Positions 62,970 to 64,000 of a DNA stretch of 64,000 nucleotides are shown here, piece after piece (the stretch's first letter is position 1; every line of letters starts with the position of its first letter). Below the pieces are notes generated by a model that was not told the DNA's origin, searched no databases, and saw only the letters and a list, made by a program, of their open reading frames with translations. A program made the translations under genes and the position numbers. Location: assembly GCA_021783235.1 (NCBI GenBank), contig JAJXUD010000002.1, forward strand, positions 1 to 64,000, read 5' to 3'. This stretch comes from Myxococcales bacterium. GTDB taxonomy: Bacteria > Myxococcota > Myxococcia > Myxococcales > JAKAPL01.

Positions 62970-64000
62970 GTGGCGTCCGCCTACCAGAAACGAGGGACCT
63001 ACTACGTCGGCTTCACCGACGGGAGCGGCAAGCGTCGCAACGTCGCGACCGCTGCCCGCACGCTGACCGAGGCCCGTCGGATCGCGGCCGAGCTGGAGCG
63101 GAAGGCCGAGCGCCAGCGGCTCGGGCTCGACCCCCTCCCTGACGACAGCGTGACCCTCGGGGGCGCCTGCGAAGCGTGGCTCGCCGGCATGCGCGCCCGG
63201 CCGGCTTTCGAGACGAGCGAGGCGTACATCCGGCTGCACGTCCGAGAGACGGACCTCGCGCGAACGCCCCTCGGCCGCCTGACGCGCGCCCACGTCGAGA
63301 ACTTCCTCGACGCGGAGGCCGCCCGGTTCAAGCCGGAGACCGTCAACCGGCTCCGGGGCATCCTGTGCGCGGCCATCAACCGCGCCTGTCGCACGGGCGA
63401 ATGGTCCGGCTCGAATGTCGTCGCCGAGGTGCCCAAGCGAAAGGTTCCCCGCCGGCCGCCGGCCTACCTGCGAAGCGAGGAGGTGGCTCCGCTCCTCGCC
63501 GCGCTCGCGCCCCGCTTCCGCAACGTGTTCGCCACGGCGATCTTCACCGGGCTTCGCCCCTCCGAGCTGCGGGCACTTCGCAAGCAGGACGTGGACCTCC
63601 CGCGCCGCTGGCTGGTCGTCTCCCGTTCGGGCTCCCGGAACGTGACGAAGGGCAACCGCGTTGACGGGCTCCCGATCGCCGAGGAGCTGGTGCCCTTCCT
63701 CGAAGCTGCGCTCGCCGGCTCGCCCGGCGAGCTGGTCTTCCCCCGCCCCGACGGGACGATGCTTCCGAGGGGAACGCCCTTCTCGGCGATCCTCCGGCGG
63801 GCCATGGGGCGCGCTGGCGTCGCGGTGACGGGCTTCCGGCACGCCTGCCGCCGCCACGGGTGCGGGCATGCCGAGACAACCCCCGACGCCGGGCTCCGGC
63901 GCTGCCCGGTGGACGGGCGCAAGCTCTGGCCCACCCCCGAGGTGCGGCCGCTCCGCTTCTACGACGCCACCCGACACACCACTGCGAGCCTGCTGCTACA
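62970..64000 (+). CDS. tyrosine integrase, truncated by window end, with inserted Cys-rich segment
   Basis: The visible part has 343 residues with a GTG start and GAGGTGA just upstream. An N-terminal arm-binding domain (YQKRGTYYVGFTDGSGKRR) and a SAM-like core domain (about 60-150) precede the catalytic domain, with Arg196 in TGLRPSELRALR and the RHTTASLL box at the right edge. The catalytic Tyr lies beyond the window. Between these boxes an extra segment carries Cys293, Cys298, His300 and Cys312 (HACRRHGCGH ... RCPVDG), a zinc-ribbon-like insert with Asp in place of one expected Cys. This is the most likely enzyme for integration into tRNA-Gly. Confidence 0.92.
   Translation, partial: MASAYQKRGTYYVGFTDGSGKRRNVATAARTLTEARRIAAELERKAERQRLGLDPLPDDSVTLGGACEAWLAGMRARPAFETSEAYIRLHVRETDLARTPLGRLTRAHVENFLDAEAARFKPETVNRLRGILCAAINRACRTGEWSGSNVVAEVPKRKVPRRPPAYLRSEEVAPLLAALAPRFRNVFATAIFTGLRPSELRALRKQDVDLPRRWLVVSRSGSRNVTKGNRVDGLPIAEELVPFLEAALAGSPGELVFPRPDGTMLPRGTPFSAILRRAMGRAGVAVTGFRHACRRHGCGHAETTPDAGLRRCPVDGRKLWPTPEVRPLRFYDATRHTTASLLL

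Larger units (their letters stand above)
51393..64000. mobile_element. integrative element inserted in a tRNA-Gly gene, right end outside window
   Basis: The left boundary is a 47-bp tRNA-Gly 3' fragment. Inside are two tyrosine recombinases, an excisionase-like gene near each end, DUF5681-like and XRE proteins, an MmeI-type RM protein, an Mrr-type enzyme, a DUF4236 protein, two unknown genes and a DUF3987/Prim-Pol replication module with iteron-like repeats. No capsid, portal, tail, lysis or conjugation gene is seen in the visible part. The integrase runs off the right edge, where an intact tRNA-Gly on the minus strand is predicted. Small size and gene content resemble phage satellites or integrative plasmids; this is inference. 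Confidence 0.8.

Noticed and set aside
51393-64000. Complete prophage
   Set aside because: No terminase large subunit, portal, capsid, tail or lysis gene is found in the visible part.
51393-64000. Integrative conjugative element
   Set aside because: No relaxase, coupling protein or type IV secretion gene is visible; it could only be revived by genes beyond 64000.

Overview
The window looks like chromosomal DNA of a myxobacterium (Myxococcota, formerly Deltaproteobacteria). It is very G+C-rich with strongly G/C-biased third codon positions. It encodes Cys-rich and Asp-Ala-Gly-rich surface lipoproteins and a secreted protein with a MYXO-CTERM-like tail. It also carries a split F0-only ATP synthase cluster and pyruvate:ferredoxin oxidoreductase. 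The genus cannot be named from this sequence alone.

Layout of the chromosomal part. 1-336: a 42-bp tandem repeat running in from the left edge. 445-2134: surface lipoprotein and small membrane protein. 2250-7026: gyrA, a TPR lipoprotein and hemL, tightly coupled. 7177-9543: AtpZ-like, AtpI-like, atpB, atpE, atpF (F0 only), then ychF and a SirB1-like gene. 11611-15057: a DUF1624/HGSNAT-like membrane protein and a large exported protein on the minus strand. 15234-21342: pyruvate:ferredoxin oxidoreductase and a CstA-type carrier preceded by a coupled small gene. 21934-25186: bioF-bioA-bioD chained by GTGA overlaps. 25183-27371: Tim44-like/zinc-ribbon and TPM-like membrane proteins. 27479-35087: a TetR-controlled EmrAB-TolC-type efflux operon with a second DHA2 transporter divergent from it. 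35090-42790: surface proteins, gpsA, lolA, trmH, rplU-rpmA-obgE, gatB and an Mpo1-like gene. 42910-45018: a secreted DUF4091-type protein. 45064-51320: an RND efflux operon with a divergent MarR regulator.

From 51393 to the right edge lies an integrative element, cut off by the window end. Its left boundary is a displaced 3' half of a tRNA-Gly(GCC) gene on the minus strand. Its right part carries a tyrosine integrase reading off the window with an excisionase-like gene just before it. Between them are a second tyrosine recombinase, a DUF5681-like protein, an XRE regulator, a single-chain MmeI-type restriction-modification protein, an Mrr-type restriction enzyme, a DUF4236 membrane protein, two unknown genes with HTH-like segments, and a replication module (DUF3987 protein plus Prim-Pol). 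Integrase, excisionase, primase and defence cargo without structural genes resemble a phage satellite or small integrative plasmid-like element more than a complete prophage.

The most striking unexplained structure is a 9-bp repeat (consensus CGCGGTAAG) in three clusters at both ends of the DUF3987 gene. It occurs in both orientations and in different reading phases, so it is probably a DNA-level iteron set (replication origin or operator). A second theme is that many chromosomal genes have a -10-like hexamer 6-10 nt before the start codon and no Shine-Dalgarno sequence, which suggests leaderless or near-leaderless mRNAs. All functional calls come from reading translations and motifs by eye; no database search was run.
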